Source: Saururus chinensis (taxonomy: Eukaryota > Streptophyta > Magnoliopsida > Piperales > Saururaceae). From it: 64,000 nucleotides of DNA. Of this stretch, positions 23,539-36,000 are shown piece after piece. Location: the NCBI GenBank assembly GCA_035235625.1, contig CP141150.1, forward strand, positions 9,176,001 to 9,240,000. The letters run 5' to 3'. Under the pieces are notes generated by a model that was not told the DNA's origin, searched no databases, and saw nothing but the letters and a program-made list of their open reading frames with translations. The position numbers were made by a program, and so were the translations under genes. Numbering within the stretch: the first letter of the stretch is position 1; each line of letters opens with the position of its first letter.

Positions 23539-23550
23539 CTTTGATACCAA
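23539..23550 (-). other. Primer-binding site of element C
   Basis: Directly inside the 5' LTR the - strand reads TTGGTATCAAAGC, close to TGGTATCAGAGC, the complement of the initiator Met tRNA 3' end used by most plant LTR elements. Confidence 0.85.
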
Positions 23551-24017
23551 TGTTGTGTCCATATTGGACACAAATGGTATCTAGCTTCACAAAGGGGAAA
23601 TGGGAGAAGTTTGGATGAAGGAAGAAGAGAAATAGTTCTGAATTTTGCATAAATGTCTAAGGAAAAAGACAACCTTTTTTTTATGGGAGATGGGACAGCT
23701 GGTCCTTTACAATCAAATCCCCTTGATTATGGACCAGATGGCCCATACAATCAAATCCCCCTGATTAAGGACCAATTAATCCATTACAATCAAATCCCCC
23801 TGATTAAGGACCAATTAATCCATTACAATCAAATCCCCCTGATTACGGACCACCTACTGAGCCGTTACAATCATGAATCAAATCCCCCTGATTAGGCTTA
23901 TTACATCACAAAAGAAAATTACCAAAAGGTAAAGTAAACCCTAATATAGTAGGTCATAAAATGGAAAGTATTGCATATTGGGGGAGATGCCCCGCCCCCT
24001 GAGTGGTGTACACAACA
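23551..24017 (-). repeat. 5' LTR of element C
   Basis: 467 bp, longer than the other LTR because the internal GGACCA...CATTACAATC unit is present in more copies (about 23,700-23,840). Confidence 0.9.
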
Positions 24018-24741
24018 TGATCACCCCTATCATTGGCTTGCACTTCCACCATGTGTTGAATGGTCATACAACACAACCTACGTTGGCTTTACACCATTTC
24101 ATATTATTTATGGGCGGCCTCCTCCCACCATTCTCTCTTATGTGCCGCATCATTCGGCTGTGGGAGCCGTTGACCAATCATTGCAAGAGCGGGATCAAGT
24201 CCTTCGTACACTCAAACTAAATCTCAAGGTTGACCAAAATAGAATGAAGTAGGTTTATGACAAACACCATACCAACAGGGAGTTCGTGGTTGGTGATTGG
24301 GTGTATGTTCAGCTTCAGCCTTACTGTCAACCATCTGTACATTCAGCCAACAATCACAAGCTCCTGCATCATTTCGATGGTCCTTACTTGATTATAGAAA
24401 AGGTGGGAAACGTGGCCTACAAGCTCCAACTACTGCCTATTGCCCACATTCACCCAGTATCCCATGTCTCCCTTCTTCATTGGTTCACAAGGATCCAACT
24501 ACCATTACTCCTTCTATTCCGCCATCTTCCCCACTCTCGGATGCTACACCAGTATTGTTTCCTACTTCTATTCAGGACACTTAGCACATTCGGCAAAATG
24601 GCTGCATCATTATTAAAGTCTCTGTCACTTGGCAGGATCAACTTTTGGAGGAAGTCACCAGGGTCCTTAAAGATGATTTCGTTAGTTAGCTTCCTAACTG
24701 GATGCCTTGAGGACAAGTCATCTTTCAAGGGTGGTGGGACA
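24018..24741 (+). pseudogene. Element B integrase C-terminus, chromodomain remnant and polypurine tract
   Basis: Directly after the right TSD of C the integrase resumes: EWSYNTTYVGFTPFHIIYGRPPP, a stop at 24,249, then GDWVYVQLQPY, HHFDGPYLIIEKVGNVAYKL and HPVSHVSLLH. A chromodomain-like segment (VSVTWQDQLLEEVTRVLKDDF) lies at about 24,620-24,690 in another frame. The LEDK segment follows, then a purine-rich GGGTGGTGGGA and TGTAGTGTCCC, the LTR start at 24,742. Confidence 0.82.
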
Positions 24742-25160
24742 TGTAGTGTCCCATAATAATGTGTAGGTTAGGAAGTTAATTAAGTAGGCTAGGCAGTTAT
24801 TTGAATTGTAGTAGGTTTTGCTCTTGTTTTAATTGGAATTAGTTAGATTTGTGTCTATGTAGCCAAATGGCCTTTTCCTATGTAGCCCAATGGATTAGGG
24901 TGGCCTATTTAGGCAATTTCTCTTGTAATCAAGAATTAGTTAATGAATTTTTGCCCTAATCTTCATATTTCTTCTCTTCTCCTCCCCGACCTCTCCCTCT
25001 CCCTCTCCCTCTCCCTCTCCCTCTCTCACGAGTTCGCACTTGCTTCCAACAAGTGCGTCCTTTCCCTTTCCCTCTCCCTATCCTTCCCTTTCTCTTCCAC
25101 TTTTCTCCTCCTTCTTCCTCTACTGTGAAATTGAAGCAAGGAGAGATCATGTACTCACAT
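24742..25160 (+). mobile_element. 3' LTR of element B
   Basis: Starts TGTAGTGTCCC after the polypurine tract. It is alignable in pieces with the LTR of element F (shared TCGCACTTGC...GCGTCC, CTATGTAGCCCA). It contains a CTCCCT simple repeat (about 24,990-25,025). The right end is uncertain; a CA near 25,157 is possible. Confidence 0.55.
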
Positions 25161-28100
25161 TTGGGGCTGATTTGCCCTAGGATGTCCTTGTCGTTCACAC
25201 TGACACCCACACATAATTAAATATCAATTCAATTGGAAAAGAAGAGGAATACCTTGTCTATGTAATAATCCCTCTAATCCTCAAGCTTGGACTTTATAGA
25301 ATCCTTGTAGTGATTCTCAAAAGCCCTCTCTTGAAGATCCCTTCAATTCCTTTGGCAATACACCTCCTGAGGTGAGATCCAGGAAAGAAGGAAGAGGAAG
25401 AGAGGGGTGGCCAGCCCTTCTTTCCTTGTTGGTTTTCGGCTAAGAGAGAGCACAAAGAGGAGAGTGGGGATGTGGGAGAGGAAAGGGGGATAGATCATTA
25501 GGTTAGGGCTTCCCCCTAATCTTAATTCTTATATACTCCTCTCTTATGCGGGCATACTGCTCAATTCTACGTGGATTAACCAGGGGTCAATTACAACGGA
25601 TGTGGGCTTGGTCTCACCAAGACCAAGGAGGCTTGAGCTGTTGCATGTGGCCATGCTCACGATATGGTCAACCCCTTACTAACCATTCTGGTCCTACCAC
25701 TTACACACATTCAAGGTTGGGACCCCACAAAGTGAATATGCACACCCTAGCCACATGCCTAATATACATGTGTGTCTCGAACGTGAGTCCCATAATGAAT
25801 GTTTATGAGCGGATTATGTGGGTTCAACTCAACCGCCTCCACTGTCCTTGGACCTTGTGGTTTGTACTTGTCATGGTCGGGGTTTTCTAAATAACATTTT
25901 CAAAGTAAATGCAACGGAAAATTTTGAGTGAATTTTTTTTCTTTTTATTCAAGTGAAATCATGCAAACCAACGACTAAAATAAAACCCAATCCGTGACTG
26001 CCATTTTCCAACATATAAATGATAATACCAAACCATGAATAACAATGATAGTTGATCAAATTTATTAAATAAAGAGCCAGGTCTCATCAATGCAAAATCT
26101 AATAACCAACTATGAGTAACAATTAAAGTATGAAATGACATTTCTCATGCCTTATTACAATCTAATGAAATAAAGCAAATCCTACTTTGAAGCAGTGAGT
26201 CTCCGCTCCATAAATCCATCTACTCTGTTACTCCTCCTATGAGGTACCTGTATCACGGAGATGCATTAGTATACCAACTTATACTTAATAGGATCAAACA
26301 AGTTTATAAAACCCATTGAGGGACTAAGCTTTGGTTTTTAATTACTATTTATAATCTACTTATAATTATTCTAATGTTATCTTGCTCTGTCACATCCAAG
26401 CCCTCAACCTGTCCTCACATTGATAAAAGTCTCAGGACCAGTAAGTCTAAAAAACAGAGACTAAACCACCAAAATAATTAAAATTGATACAGAGATTAAT
26501 CTCTGCAAAAACCCTGAATGTCAGACTCTAGCCTTGGAGTAGACTGCTGTTAGCCAATCCCCAGGGCGCTCAATAGCCTGCCACAATTATGGAGAAATGG
26601 ATCCCAACTGTACTCATGAACACAGATTGACGAGAAACACATGCCTTCCATGATGCTTATGCAACTCCACTTTCGTATTCACTATATGGTCCTTGAAAGA
26701 CCTGCAGGAAACCCGCGGTAAAGACCTCTATGGTCAATACCCAAACTATTGTGGCGATGAAGAAAACATATCACAATCTCCACCATTCCCCCACTTTGGG
26801 AAAAATAAGTCTTTGCAAACTTTTCAGTTGAAACCTTATGTAACCTAAGACTCTGTAGCTCAAGGTTTTGCATAGTCAAAGCATAGTCCATAATAATTTA
26901 TTTAGGTCATACATTAGCTCCAAAGGAATGAATACATTCTCACAGCGTTTATTAACCCGTAATCACCCCTGAAGTTAAATTAGTATGGTTAATATATTAA
27001 TAAGGGTACAATTAGTCAATCAAAACCCTTCTTGTCCCCATGGTAAGGTTGTAACTAATTAATTATTATTTTTACCATATATATATCATTTAAAAATACT
27101 AAAATAAGGGAGGTTTAAACCTGAACCGGCTCAAATTCGATCTAAACTGGGCCGGCTCAGATCTATCGACCTGGCCCAAAGCTTGCGAACGTCGTCTCTG
27201 TCATCTTGAGCCACAAACCCCCCACTGGAAGCTGTCTTTGTGCAATACTGCACCATCATTTACTGGCTCAGCAGCGAAACAGGGCATGTTGCTCCCACCG
27301 GAGGCCTCAAGATCGATTGCCAGGAATGTGCTAAATGGCAATCTCGCCGTTCGTCAGGGACATGCCTACCCTGAGCAGGCCCTTTTCAGATCGGCCTTCT
27401 GTTCGGGCGGCAACACACTCTTAGCGCCACTGGCCCATTCTCTATTATACGTTATGGGCTCAAAGATGGTAGTTGTCTTCCTGCCTAATGTCACATGTTT
27501 CTGGCTGACATCACAATTCAAATCACCAATCAGAGCCTGTCTTAGTGTCCTCTGTCAAAGGCAACGAAATCTAGATGAAAACTCTAACCAGCAACATCTA
27601 ATGCATGTACTGTTGGCCATGGTTCGGTATAACCCGATTCCTTTAGTTTTTTTTAAACAGAGCTGGACCACCACCGGCGAGGGGGTGTCATCGCCGATGT
27701 TAGTACCTCTTTATACTAATTACATAAGATTACTAATGATCTAATCCTTAAGCATATGTTCATAAGCAAATTCCCACATATAAATTATACAAACAAGGAT
27801 TCTACTTCTTTCCAGCAGTGTCTTTGTGCACGCTCTTCTCCTTCTCCTCCTTCGCTGACAATGGACCATCTTTTTCGGTCATTGGAACCTCCAAGCTCTC
27901 AGCTTTAATGGCTTCTCCCAAAAATTTGTGAAGGAGATGAGGGCTAAGGTTTGTTTGAGGAGGGTTTAAATAGAGAAAGGGAAAAGCAAAAGCCTTATTC
28001 TAATTGAAGAAGGTGGTGGTACTTACTTGGCATCTACCTCTATGCCAAGTCACCCCTAGGTAGTCCCCACTATGTGGTGCTACCCAATTTAATACTCCTA

Positions 28101-28210
28101 ATAAATAAAAACTTTAACTATGCTATATTTTCATCAAATAATTCCTAAAATATAAAAAAATGTCAATTTTTTTAAAAAAAAATACATAAAAATTCCCATA
28201 TGCTAAATCT
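25161..28210. other. 3 kb AT/CT-rich sequence, probably decayed LTR material, unclassified
   Basis: No protein motif is recognised. A - strand TATA-like AGTATATAAGAATT near 25,530 and a second AGGGTTTAAATAG-like box near 27,965 (on +) hint at LTR or promoter remnants. The longest open frame (27238-27744 +) has no domain and no coding bias I can see. I find no clean TG...CA ends or TSD. Confidence 0.4.
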
Positions 28211-29147
28211 AGCTCACCGGAAACAAGGCAAACTATATGGGCATGAGCCCATACCATGGTCCAAACGTCTGAACACTAGTCATTTATTTTTCTACTAGTC
28301 TTTTTTCATAGAGGACCAGATAAAAAGACTAGTCTTTTCTACTATAGTCTTTTCTCATAGAAGACTAGACAAAAAGACATAACACAAGTATGAACAAAAC
28401 ACAAGTAGCACGACCACCCTGTTCCCTCCTCAAATGGCTGAAAGTACATGACAGTAAAATAAAAGAACAGGACACAAAATCTGAGTCTGCTGCTGGGTGA
28501 TATTCACTACCTTGTGGACACAGGCATTCATTTTCCTAGTATAATCGTTTTTTCATGGATGATTGGATAAATATGAGCTTTTAAGGGCATACCTACGAAT
28601 TATTGAGAAGCTTAGACCTCTAAGTTGTTAGTCTTATCATTTTAAGGCAATCAGGAGATTGCATCACTACTTGTTTCTTTATTGATAGAGATCAGATGTC
28701 CAAAGCATCACTATCCCTCGCTTTATATGTCAAATTGCCGAAACTTACAATTTATAGCTAAACGAGTTTCATGCATCATGAGCTCGAGCAAACTGCTTAC
28801 TTGGCCGAGAAGTTGCTTTTACTGCTACAAGAAGTTGTGAGCATAATTCTTCCATGTTTCTTTGCCCCTTTCTTAGCACATCTCAAATTCTAAAGAATCT
28901 GAATGATTTGGTTCTTATATTTGGGAATTCAAGTAGCTTCATTTTTCAGGCACAGCTTAATGTTGTGCACTTCAGACCTAGCTACTATCGATCTTGGCTA
29001 TATGCTTGAAAAGCTGTTGGTAAATAGATGACGTTTACATCAATGCACTAACACTGCACCATTCGTGCAAGTAACACTCGTCAAGCATTGCATATGGCAC
29101 ACAGGAGGCGCACACCCACGTCAAGCAGGACTAGAACCTAAAACTTT
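28211..29147. other. Intergenic AT-rich, nothing recognised
   Basis: Only a small local duplication of AGACTAG/CTTTT(C/T)TCATAGA near 28,290-28,375 is visible. No gene, RNA or element ends seen. Confidence 0.5.
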
Positions 29148-29400
29148 TGCTCCGATATTATGGAATAAATTAAGAAGACAAAATAATAATTGAAACAAGA
29201 AGAGGGAAGAAGAAGAGTTGGCGAAGAAGTTCATTGCTGCCACGACCAGCACTCTAATTATAAACAAGGATGATGCTTCTAGGCAAGTTACTTCCTATTA
29301 CAATGCATCTAAAACAAGTAAAACCAGATAAAACTAAAGAAAATACAAATAACATAAATTGGGGGAAAAAATAAAGACGTATTCAAATGAAAGTCCACAT
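29148..29400 (-). mobile_element. Possible LTR/primer-binding-site remnant
   Basis: GCTCCGATATTATGGAATAA at 29,148 resembles the reversed junction of a primer-binding site (GCTCTGATACCA) and an LTR start. The adjoining AAGAAGAGGGAAGAAGAAG resembles common plant LTR leaders. No second LTR or TSD was found. It lies just downstream of the MRL1 stop codon. Confidence 0.3.
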
Positions 29401-30004
29401 ATAGCAGGAGACAATCCACTATCTTCTACAGTTAAAAACTCTGGCAAGCCATTTGATCTCATTACAACAATTACTTCTGTTACACTCTCTGGCATATAAT
29501 TTACTGGATCCTATTGGCAGATTTTAAGGAACCTTATAAACTCTCTAACATGGGAAGAAATTACATCCAGCTTCCTGTAACAACCCGTAAGTATTGAGAT
29601 TGTACCATGGGAATACCACCTGTTAGTCATGGGATTTGTCTTTGCTGGGAATAAACAATTCCTTGCAGAATTTTCCCGGCATGATTATTGATTAAGCAAA
29701 ATTGCAACACGGCTTCTATGAGAACCTCGAATTTGAAGTGAGAAAGGCAGATATCAGCCAATTAACTTCTTTGACAGTGTCTGATATTAAGGCACTTAGT
29801 TCTCTACAGTAACTTCTCTTGCCTAGTTTCAAAACCTAAAGAGTGGTGCCTTCATGAAAATGAAATTGACTACATGTAGCTCAATCTGCAATTCAGTATT
29901 TATGAAGTTCAGGTCTACTTTTCATTCAAGCTACAAGTAGTACTTACCAAGTTCTTTAATAAAGAAAAGGACAGCTTTGTTATCAAATTTCACCTTCATT
30001 TCCC

Positions 30005-33000
30005 TTAGTCAATGGATAGGTTGCTGGTCCGGATGTTGCGCTGCTGATCGACAATGCCTCTTGCCAGACTAGTGCTCAGTATGCTGGGCTCAGCGGCTTT
30101 GCTCCCATCTGAAGAGAGCCTTGGCTGAAACCATCTTCTTAGAGCAAGCCCATATATTCTTATTTTTCCATATGACTCTCTTCCTTGATAAGGCAGCCCC
30201 ATCCTTCTCAGCATTGCACAAACAGCTTGACCAACTCTGTTCAATCAAATGCATCATCCATTGCTAATATGGACATGAAGCATGTGCCAATAGTTACAGC
30301 AGCAAGGAAATACAGAACAAAGCGGGAAAAAATGAGATGAAAGAGTTAAAGTTTAACAAGAGGCTCTAGATATTCTATAATGTTTATTTTATTGTAAGAT
30401 GGTATAGAAGATAATTTTCATCTGCAAATATAAATATTATTTTGGGATACTTCTGCAAATCAATTTTACCTCAAAGCATCATCATTCTCCAGCAGCTACA
30501 GGTTTTATGTTTGGGTTACTAATCATTATTTGCGCTTGGACAGAGGAAGTTTGCAACAGCTCATCTTAAGTCATTCTACATTTGATCGTTCATAGTTATG
30601 GGCTTCAAAGATGTCTTCTCTGACTACCATCAGCTTTTCAAAGATATAATCTTACGAGTGGACCTATTAACAGGCCTTCATATTTATTTTATTCCTTTGT
30701 TTCAAGCATCTCATTAATTACTTCACATTCAGTGCATTCAGAAACCTACCACACAGATGAAATCATTACAAAGTTCAAGAATTGCAAGATAATGTATTTG
30801 TTCTCAGCAAAAAAAATAATGATTGCTTAATTTGATACATCTACAGAAAAAAATGTTTCATCCAATAACAAAATCAATAATTATCGCTATCATATTTGTT
30901 ATTCATAGAAAAACAAAAAATAAACAAACATGTAGAATGAACTATAATAAAGTGAATCCAATCTCCCATTAGATCTTAATTCAAATTAATATTGAAATTA
31001 TTTCTCACCTTCCAGCCAAAGCAACAGTTTTGTCCCCTCTAGGGGAGGTTATTTGGGTCTTTTCTGTATATAACAAAATAGTTACATTTGGCAGCTTTGC
31101 ACCTGAAAATGGAAGTTAAAATTAATCATACAAGAAGAATTGTTACCTTTTTCATAGATATGTTTTTAACTATGCTTCCTATTAATTTGAAAATAGTCCA
31201 CTATAACTAAGAGATGTAAACCCTTACAAAAACTTGACGCTTATACTATAACACCCCGGCCCGAGATCCAACCCTGACCGGGTGTTCGTGAAACAAAATC
31301 GGAGTAAATAAATTTTCTAAATAAACCAGAAGTGGCGGCATCTGCGTGCAAGAGCTGTAATGTTCCTCTACTTACTACGGAACTTAAATGCTCCGTTGCA
31401 CATAGGCAAGAATAAACCTAATTTTATAATTAATTTGGATCATGCCAATGCTCCTGTACCATTGGTTGCCTATGTACGTAACATCTACGATGCTATTCTA
31501 ATATGTTTGGATTCGAACATAGTTCTACCTAACAGCTATTATATGCATCAGACATCAAAAATCATATACAAAAAATACTTATAATATTAGTTTTATTTTA
31601 GCCTACGCACAACGGAGTGCTTAAGTTCCATAGTGTGTAGAGGAATATTACAGCTCTCGCACACAAATGCTGCTGCTTCTGGTTTATTTAGAAAATTTAT
31701 TTACTCAAATTTTGTTTTACGAACTCCCGGTCCGGGTTGGATATCAGGCCGGGGTGTAACAAATAATATCATAGCTCTAAAATAGGCGCCGAAATCCTAA
31801 ATTACGAGTTGAACCCCCAAAAACGCGCAAAACCCTTTCCACTTACGGCCGAGGCTAAGCATGACACCAAGTACACACATATCAAGGAAAAAGATAATTA
31901 AGACTAACAAAACAATCAATCTCCCCAAAAAGACTATATAAAGAACCATAAAAAAATTCGGGTTATTACATATGCACATTGATGAATAAGAAAAATAACA
32001 ACAAAAATTCTGTCAAATGGATTACCAGCAGCAAGCCGATGTTTGAGACCTTTAAGAACTGTTATAAGGTACACCTGACAAGCAAAATATTGTGAGTCCA
32101 CGTACATCACAAGAGTAAACCTGCATTGCTTGCAAATATATAAAATGAAGATATGCTTACTTACAACTACAAAAATTTGTAAAGCATGATTACTTATTAA
32201 AAGGAAAAGAAAAGCCAATGCTAGAAAGTACCAAATTTTATTTGATACTTCTAGCTGCTAAACTTCTTGAAAGAGTGGGTGTGTGTTTGCATGCATAAAT
32301 GTACATATGCATGAACATGTCTAGAAGCATACTCTCCCTCGAATATTGGACCATACCAAAAGTGATTTCCATGGACCGACAATAAGGATAACTAACAAAT
32401 ACATAAACACAGACAAACTTAGCAGTGGTATTCGATATGACAAGTAGATACAGGCCATTCCCATTATTCCATGTTGAAGAAAAATCATATTTAAATGCCC
32501 ACTGTATGTGCCAACTTAACTGTAGTTAGCTTCATCAAGCAGCATTAGACCATATATATGAAACAAATAAATTTAAGTCCAACATGATCCATCCAAAGCA
32601 ATTAATGATGACTTTGTATAGAAGCAGCAAAATTTACATGAGACTTTAAATATAGTGAGAAATGATAATCTTGGCCAGGCAACTTACTTCTGAAGTTCGA
32701 ACTTCTAATTTTCTGGTATCAACTACAATAGGACTCTCTTTAAAAGTGACACATGGAACAACTCCAAGTGAAGCAGCTTCCTGAATTCCATTAGAAGAAT
32801 CTACTTAGGAATTTCATATCATTGTGATGATTACAGCAAGGGTCTAAAGAAATAGACATTTTGCCACTAACCTCAAATAAAGAAAAAGAGCGAGGGTCAT
32901 ATTCTCCAAACCCATCTAACAAAGAATATATGTTAGGACGCCTAGAAGCTTCACTGCTGACACCAAGATTTTCCACCAGTTTATTTCTCAATGATGCATC

Positions 33001-36000
33001 ATGAGGGAGCTTCAGGCATCCCAACACTTGCGAAAAGATTTCCATTGATGGTACATCACCTGCTCCAATTGTCTCTCTATAGATAAGCAAGGCCAAGGAC
33101 GTCCTGTAGACAGAGAGCTTAAAAAGTTAATGTGACAGCAATAATTCAACTAGCGGTCTCATATCATTACATAAATGAAGATGTAGCAAAGATGAATGAG
33201 TTACAAAGTTGTCATTAAACAATTATTCCACATTGCAAAATATGACATCCAATCCCTAGAATTAATCAAAATAGTTATAATATTTCCAATTTCATTAATA
33301 AAAGTTAAAAAGCCTATACTGGAAGACTGCGGGCTACAAATCATCCTACTCATCTTGCTTAAATCACATCCTATTCAAATACATTGCACTTAATTATTTT
33401 CACTTTTTAGGCCAGAGTCTTCTTTCCTTGCAAATGAAGAAGAAAGCACGGAACAACAAATCAAACTTATGGTTGTACCAACTGTGCAATCATCATGAAA
33501 GTAAGAATAATAATGCCATGATTGCCAATAATTTTATACGTTTTTTTTTTGTAATAACGAATTAACCACTGCATTTGGCTCAAAAATTATTTCTAAAAAA
33601 AAAAAGTACACCATTTGTTGTCAAGTTGAAATTTTCCTGAGCTGAATGAGTAAATACGCTCCCCACATGAATAAGCCTTCTCAATCCTCCTCAAGCAGAG
33701 GCCTTGCAGAACACAATTAATTCAACTGTTAGATCAAATAAATGAGAAGGTACAAATGATAGAGTTTTGCAAGCATCACATCCAATATTATTGTGCATGT
33801 ATCAAGTCCATACCAGTCAGACAGCGGCACATAATGACGTTTGGGACAACACCATCCATCTTGGCCTCTGAAAAGAGCTTGAATCCTAGTTCTACGTCAT
33901 CCTTCCTTCAAAACAGAGGGTGGCACTCAGGGCCTGATTCAAAGATAAAATATGAGACTATGATGACAAATAGGAGAGTTTCTATAGATTGGTTACCTTT
34001 CACATGCGACTAAGAGAACAGAATATGTAATAGTATTAAGGACGACTCCTGCTTCTTTTACTTCAGCAAGAACTTCCACAGACTTATATAGCTGGTTTGC
34101 CTCACCTGTTGAAACATGGTAGATGTCATCCTTCTAATAAAAATGTTAAGAAACATTGACAACATTTAACGCGTAATGGAGGAGGAAATTGCAGAGTTCT
34201 ACCAAAGTGCATTTCTAAATTGCAAATATTTATTAACAAATATAAAAGGAAACAGTATACATGTGAAGATGAGTAAAAAAATGAAAGGATGAATGGGAAC
34301 CATTTCTAAGGGCATTTGCAAGGTACACTTCATCAACAAACTCCAAGACCACAGTATAGTACCACATGAACATTTCAACAAACATATGGTTCTCAAATAT
34401 AGCATGCATATAAAAGCTGGTAGAGGAATTCATATAATTTATTCAAAGTAAATGTTTTGTCTCCATTAAAACCCTCCATTTTTTTTTACTTCTGATCTTT
34501 GAACTCATCAATTTAAATTCCATAGTCAACCACTCCTTCCTTTATTAGCTAAATCCAAAAAAAGCAGTGTACTTAATATGCTAATGATTGTAGTAAGAGT
34601 TGATGCTTCCAGCTATTTAAAAAGATATCATAGTCCTGACTCAACTACTAAGGCCACCACCAAAATACCCTCTTCTCAATAAGACTACACTTAAGAGTAA
34701 ACCCTAACCCTAACAAAGCCATCCCAGTCATCAGGATAGAATATACTTAGTAAACCAAAAAAAGTAAGTTGCAAAACACACCGTCTTAAGGTGATACAAA
34801 TTGAACGAGACATACATAAGGAGGTGATTAGTGCATTTACTGTTGAAACTGTTGGGAGCAATTTAATAGTCTTGATATCTTCATACAGCTCCAGAGCCTT
34901 TTGCCAGTTCTTTGCCTGCAATGAGTAGTACTAAATTTCAGTGGTTTTTCAATAACATTGCAGTAAACAATGTAACTGATAATGTAAAAATTTCCAAATC
35001 CAGAAAAATTTGCAGAAAATACATCAAATATAGGTTTAGCAGCTCTTGATGGCCTACACTTACATTGCAGCATGCCCCCATAAGTGAACTATAAGATATA
35101 ATTCCAAGCTTTACACCTTGACTTCTGGCCTTCTGTAAGATTTCGAAGGCAATATTTACTTTCCCAGCATGGCCTGCAGCGTCTATTAGCGCACTAAGAA
35201 ACATCTGCAGTAAAAATTCAAATAACTTCAATTCAAATGACTTCAATAAGCAATTGCAATAGCTCGAATAGAATAAGTTCTAAATCACATCAGTGAAAGC
35301 TCTATCAGCTTCAAAAAAACACCAGTCCACTAAACAAACCACTGATCAACCAATCATCCATAAAAGGAAAAACAAAAAGAGTACAATGAATGGCTAAGCC
35401 AAATACCTCGTCAGGAATCACTCCATTTCTTTTCATGTCATTGTATACAGTAAGAGCAAACTCCAAATCACCAGTCTCACTACAGCTATTAACAGCAATT
35501 GTGTATACTTCTGGTGTTCCTTTGATATTAAATTGATGCATCAATTTGTAGACTTCCCGTGCACGATCAACCTGAAAATTTAAATTACTAACTTACATTT
35601 CTAGCATGAAATTCATGTCTATGTAATCAGCATGCAGTGGAGATCACCTGTCCAGCTTGCACACATGTTTTTATCAAAGCACCAACAGTAACATGATCAG
35701 GGTTGATGGGCGTTGGCTCAGCCCCCATCTCTGCTAATACATCAAAAGCTCGATCAACTGCTCCTGATTGACCGCATGCAGTGATAAGGGCATTGAATAT
35801 AACTCGATCAGGTTTCACTTTCTACTGCACATAAACCTTGCTGGTTGTAAAAGAAACCAAGTGTAGATGAAAGCTGAGCTTTTTGAAAATAAAGGATGCA
35901 AACTTTTCTAAGAAAATGTCTTGGCATTTTCGAATAGATGTAGTTATCTCAGGCATACCTTGGAGCGCATAATTCCATACGCACCAAATGCTTTTGCCAC

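Larger units (their letters stand above)
18535..24017 (-). mobile_element. Element C: complete but decayed Reina-like chromovirus inserted in B
   Basis: Two direct LTRs (18535-18916 and 23551-24017) share TGTTGTGTCC...GTGTACACAACA ends. Flanks are TGATT (18530-18534) and TGATC (24018-24022), a 5 bp TSD with one mismatch. On - the order is LTR, primer-binding site, gag, protease, RT, RNase H, integrase, chromodomain, polypurine tract, LTR. Total length 5,483 bp and LTRs of 0.38-0.47 kb fit Reina. Every coding domain is broken by stops or frameshifts. Confidence 0.92.
15729..25160 (+). mobile_element. Element B: Reina-like Ty3/gypsy chromovirus, 5' part outside window, split by C
   Basis: From gag onward this element reads gag zinc-knuckle, protease, RT, RNase H and integrase on + up to 18,534. 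It resumes at 24,018 with integrase, chromodomain, polypurine tract and 3' LTR. Short LTR size and the C-terminal chromodomain suggest the Reina clade (inferred). Its gag begins exactly where A ends, so A is inserted in B and the 5' half of B lies left of the window. Many stops and frameshifts are present. The right LTR end (about 25,160) is approximate. Confidence 0.78.

Noticed and set aside
27238..27744. 168-residue + frame as a gene
   Set aside because: No recognisable domain, no splice context, and it lies in repeat-like sequence.
31360..31584. 74-residue + frame as a gene
   Set aside because: It lies within the fold-back element and is a chance frame across one arm and the loop.
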